A stretch of 7,347 nucleotides of DNA from Pseudomonadota bacterium (lineage in GTDB: Bacteria; Myxococcota; Myxococcia; Myxococcales; Myxococcaceae), in NCBI GenBank assembly GCA_023424585.1, contig JAFADT010000397.1, positions 1 through 7,347 of the forward strand, read 5' to 3'. A program made the position numbers and the translations under genes. Under the pieces are notes generated by a model. The model saw only the letters and a program-made list of their open reading frames with translations. It did not search any database and was not told the origin of the DNA. This document shows, piece by piece, positions 6,043 through 7,347 of the stretch (position 1 is its first letter; every line of letters starts with the position of its first letter).

Positions 6043-6465
6043 ATGGTCGGCCTCGTCATCGCATCGCACGGGCGTCTCGCGGATGAGCTTGTCTCTACCG
6101 CTGAACAGATTGTGGGCAAGCTGCCCGCCGTGGCCACCTGCAACATCGAGCCGGGGACTCCTGTCGAGGACCTCCGGGCCAAGATGAAGCAGGCCGTGAA
6201 GACCGTCGACGAAGGGGACGGTGTCATCATCATGGCCGACCTCTTCGGAGGGACCCCCTGCAAGGAATCGCTGATGATGTGTCAGCGGATGAATCTGGAA
6301 GTCCTGGCTGGCGTCAACCTGCCCATGCTGCTGAAGGCCAACTCGCTCCGCTCGGAGCAGCTGGCGCTGTCGGACATGGCCCACCAGCTGGCGTCGTACG
6401 GCCAGCGCAACATCACCTGTGCATCCGCCCTGCTTCGCGAGGCCCAGCAGCAGCCGCGAACTTGA
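6043..6465 (+). CDS. PTS mannose-family EIIA component
   Basis: 140 residues. This is the EIIA-Man fold (PF03610 family). IASHG at 6-10 carries the phospho-accepting His9, matching His10 of E. coli ManX. ADLFGGTP at 65-72 carries the conserved Asp66, which pairs with the active His (Asp67 in E. coli). It accepts phosphate from HPr and passes it to EIIB, in the cytoplasm. The length is that of a stand-alone IIA domain, not the fused IIAB of E. coli. ATG 6043 has AGGGGTGA at 6032-6039. IIB follows 33 nt after the stop, in the same frame, and then IIC, so the genes form a PTS operon. The substrate is not evident from sequence. In myxobacteria such systems have been thought of as possibly regulatory rather than purely sugar-transporting; that is background, not shown here. 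Confidence 0.93.
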   Translation: MVGLVIASHGRLADELVSTAEQIVGKLPAVATCNIEPGTPVEDLRAKMKQAVKTVDEGDGVIIMADLFGGTPCKESLMMCQRMNLEVLAGVNLPMLLKANSLRSEQLALSDMAHQLASYGQRNITCASALLREAQQQPRT

Positions 6466-6467
6466 CG

Positions 6468-6481
6468 GACCCGCACGGGTC
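6468..6481 (+). repeat. Small hairpin between IIA and IIB
   Basis: GACCC (6468-6472), loop GCAC, GGGTC (6477-6481) form a perfect five-bp stem starting 2 nt after the IIA stop. It ends 17 nt before the weak ribosome-binding site of IIB and could influence readthrough at the IIA stop or initiation of IIB. Too short to be a terminator, and no T-run follows. Confidence 0.3.
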
Positions 6482-6498
6482 GGCGATTCGAGACTGCC

Positions 6499-6984
6499 GT
6501 GATCACCCTGGTCCGCGTCGACAACCGCCTCATCCACGGTCAGGTCGTCGAGGCCTGGCTCCCCCACCTCAAGGTGTCCCGCGTGGTGGTGGCGGATGAT
6601 GAGGCGGCCTCCAGTCCCCTCATCCGTGCCGCCATGGCGCTCGCCGTGCAGAGCGCCATCGAGGTGCAGATCCTCCCCCTGGCCGAGGTGGACTTCGCCG
6701 CCCTGTCCAGGGACGGGGTGCGCACCCTGGTGCTCTTGAGGGACGTGGCCTCCGTGCCCTTCGCCTTCCAGCACGGGCTGGCCATGGACCAGCTCAACCT
6801 GGGCAACGTGCACTTCGGCACCGGGAGGCGGCAGGTGTCGCCGTCTGTCTTCCTGGCGGAAGGGGAGCTGCAGGCGCTCCAGCAGCTGTCCGCGCAGGGC
6901 GTGCGCGTGGAGGCGCGCGCCGTGCCCGCGGAGAAGGCCGTGGACCTGCCGGACCTGACCGAGCGCTGGTCGAAGGCCGGGTGA
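6499..6984 (+). CDS. PTS mannose/fructose/sorbose-family EIIB component
   Basis: 161 residues from GTG 6499. The N-terminus VRVDNRLIHGQV (5-16) is the EIIB-Man signature, with His13 as the phosphorylated residue that receives phosphate from EIIA. NLGNVHFGTGRR (99-110) is a second conserved segment of the family. It is cytoplasmic and works at the IIC-IID membrane complex. The start is set by this signature at the extreme N-terminus; its ribosome-binding site is weak (only GAG at 6490-6492, six nt upstream), which suggests translational coupling to IIA. It shares IIA's reading frame with no other stop between them, so readthrough would produce a fused IIAB like E. coli ManX. The IIC start follows 4 nt after its stop. 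Confidence 0.93.
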   Translation: MITLVRVDNRLIHGQVVEAWLPHLKVSRVVVADDEAASSPLIRAAMALAVQSAIEVQILPLAEVDFAALSRDGVRTLVLLRDVASVPFAFQHGLAMDQLNLGNVHFGTGRRQVSPSVFLAEGELQALQQLSAQGVRVEARAVPAEKAVDLPDLTERWSKAG

Positions 6985-6988
6985 GCCG

Positions 6989-7347
6989 GTGAACGTCGGC
7001 TGGACCCAGGTGGCGCTCGCGTGTCTCTGGGGGGGGCTGGTGGCCGTGGAGCGCAAGGCGTTCCTCCAGGCCATGCTGTCCCGCCCCCTGGTGGCCGCCA
7101 CGTTCATGGGCGGCCTGCTGGGTGACGTGGGCGGGGGCCTGTCCGTCGGCATGCTGCTGGAGCTGTTCTACCTGGGCACCGCCAACCTGGGCGCGTCCCT
7201 GCCGGAGAACGACACGCTCGCGGCCACCGGCACCGCCGCCGCCGCCGCCACCCTCACCGCCGCCACCGGCGCGGGCTCCACGCCGGCCATCTGGTCGCTG
7301 GCCGTGCTGCTCTTCATCGGGCTGGGGCGGGTGGGGCGCCGGCTGGA
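6989..7347 (+). CDS. PTS mannose-family EIIC component (5' part, runs off the window)
   Basis: The first 119 residues of a membrane permease, open at the right edge. The start is GTG 6989, with GGGTGA (6979-6984, overlapping the IIB stop) four nt upstream. Hydrophobic segments lie at about 5-20, 34-62 and near the right edge (AIWSLAVLLFIGLG). ERKAFLQAMLSRPLVAA (21-37) and GMLLELFYLG (54-63) are typical of the EIIC-Man/sorbose family (PF03609). It should form the translocation channel together with a IID protein, expected just downstream but not visible. An Ala/Thr-rich loop encoded by five consecutive GCC codons around 7230-7250 precedes the last visible segment. The tight spacing supports cotranscription with IIA and IIB. 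Confidence 0.9.
   Translation, partial: MNVGWTQVALACLWGGLVAVERKAFLQAMLSRPLVAATFMGGLLGDVGGGLSVGMLLELFYLGTANLGASLPENDTLAATGTAAAAATLTAATGAGSTPAIWSLAVLLFIGLGRVGRRL

Noticed and set aside
5437..7152. Long minus-strand frame across the spacer and PTS genes, which could have filled the 5624-6042 gap
   Set aside because: It has no recognisable domain, runs antisense to well-supported IIA and IIB genes, and has shadow-like composition.
7228..7260. GCC/ACC repeat as a phase-variable microsatellite in IIC
   Set aside because: Only five identical triplets in a row, in frame and in an Ala/Thr-rich loop, so length change would not switch the gene off. This is ordinary codon bias in GC-rich DNA.

Overview
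The window is very GC-rich: sampled 60-base lines reach 83-85% G+C in the central genes. Its gene content suggests a myxobacterium of the Myxococcus/Corallococcus type: orphan MshEN/TPR proteins, a mannose-family PTS with separate IIA, IIB and IIC genes, and toxin/immunity-like cassettes. The genus is an inference from style and content, since no rRNA or marker gene is present.

Region 1 (1-1270, + strand) looks accessory. Sampled lines here fall to 50-62% G+C. It holds the 3' end of an unidentified gene (2-124), a frameshifted 3' remnant of what looks like a polymorphic-toxin tail (138-306), an intact small protein made of two copies of a zinc-knuckle-like motif (306-779) and a second small unidentified protein (851-1270). 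The remnant's stop codon overlaps the ATG of the zinc-motif gene (TGATG). This is a classic coupled toxin-immunity junction, so the zinc-motif gene is probably a surviving immunity gene whose toxin has decayed.

Region 2 (1284-3526, - strand) is a two-gene operon. The first gene encodes a MshEN (c-di-GMP-binding type) - zinc ribbon - winged-helix-like - TPR protein with no ATPase. It is followed 8 nt later by a class I SAM methyltransferase. The operon converges on region 1 with a 13-nt gap.

Region 3 (3638-5623, + strand) diverges from region 2. It encodes an SPFH/band-7 protein with no membrane anchor and a long charged helical segment, followed 24 nt later by a divergent NAD-kinase-like protein (GGDGT-type motif changed to GQDGL). 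The pair looks like one functional unit. The 111-bp divergent spacer has two candidate promoters facing each other over the same 39 bp.

Region 4 (5624-7347, + strand) starts with a 419-base non-coding stretch ending in a strong inverted repeat. Then come the PTS mannose-family genes IIA, IIB and the start of IIC, which runs off the window. IIA and IIB are in the same frame, separated only by one TGA and 11 sense codons.

The most likely little-described items are the SPFH + NADK-like pair, the orphan MshEN architecture and the decayed toxin cassette with its duplicated zinc-motif neighbour.
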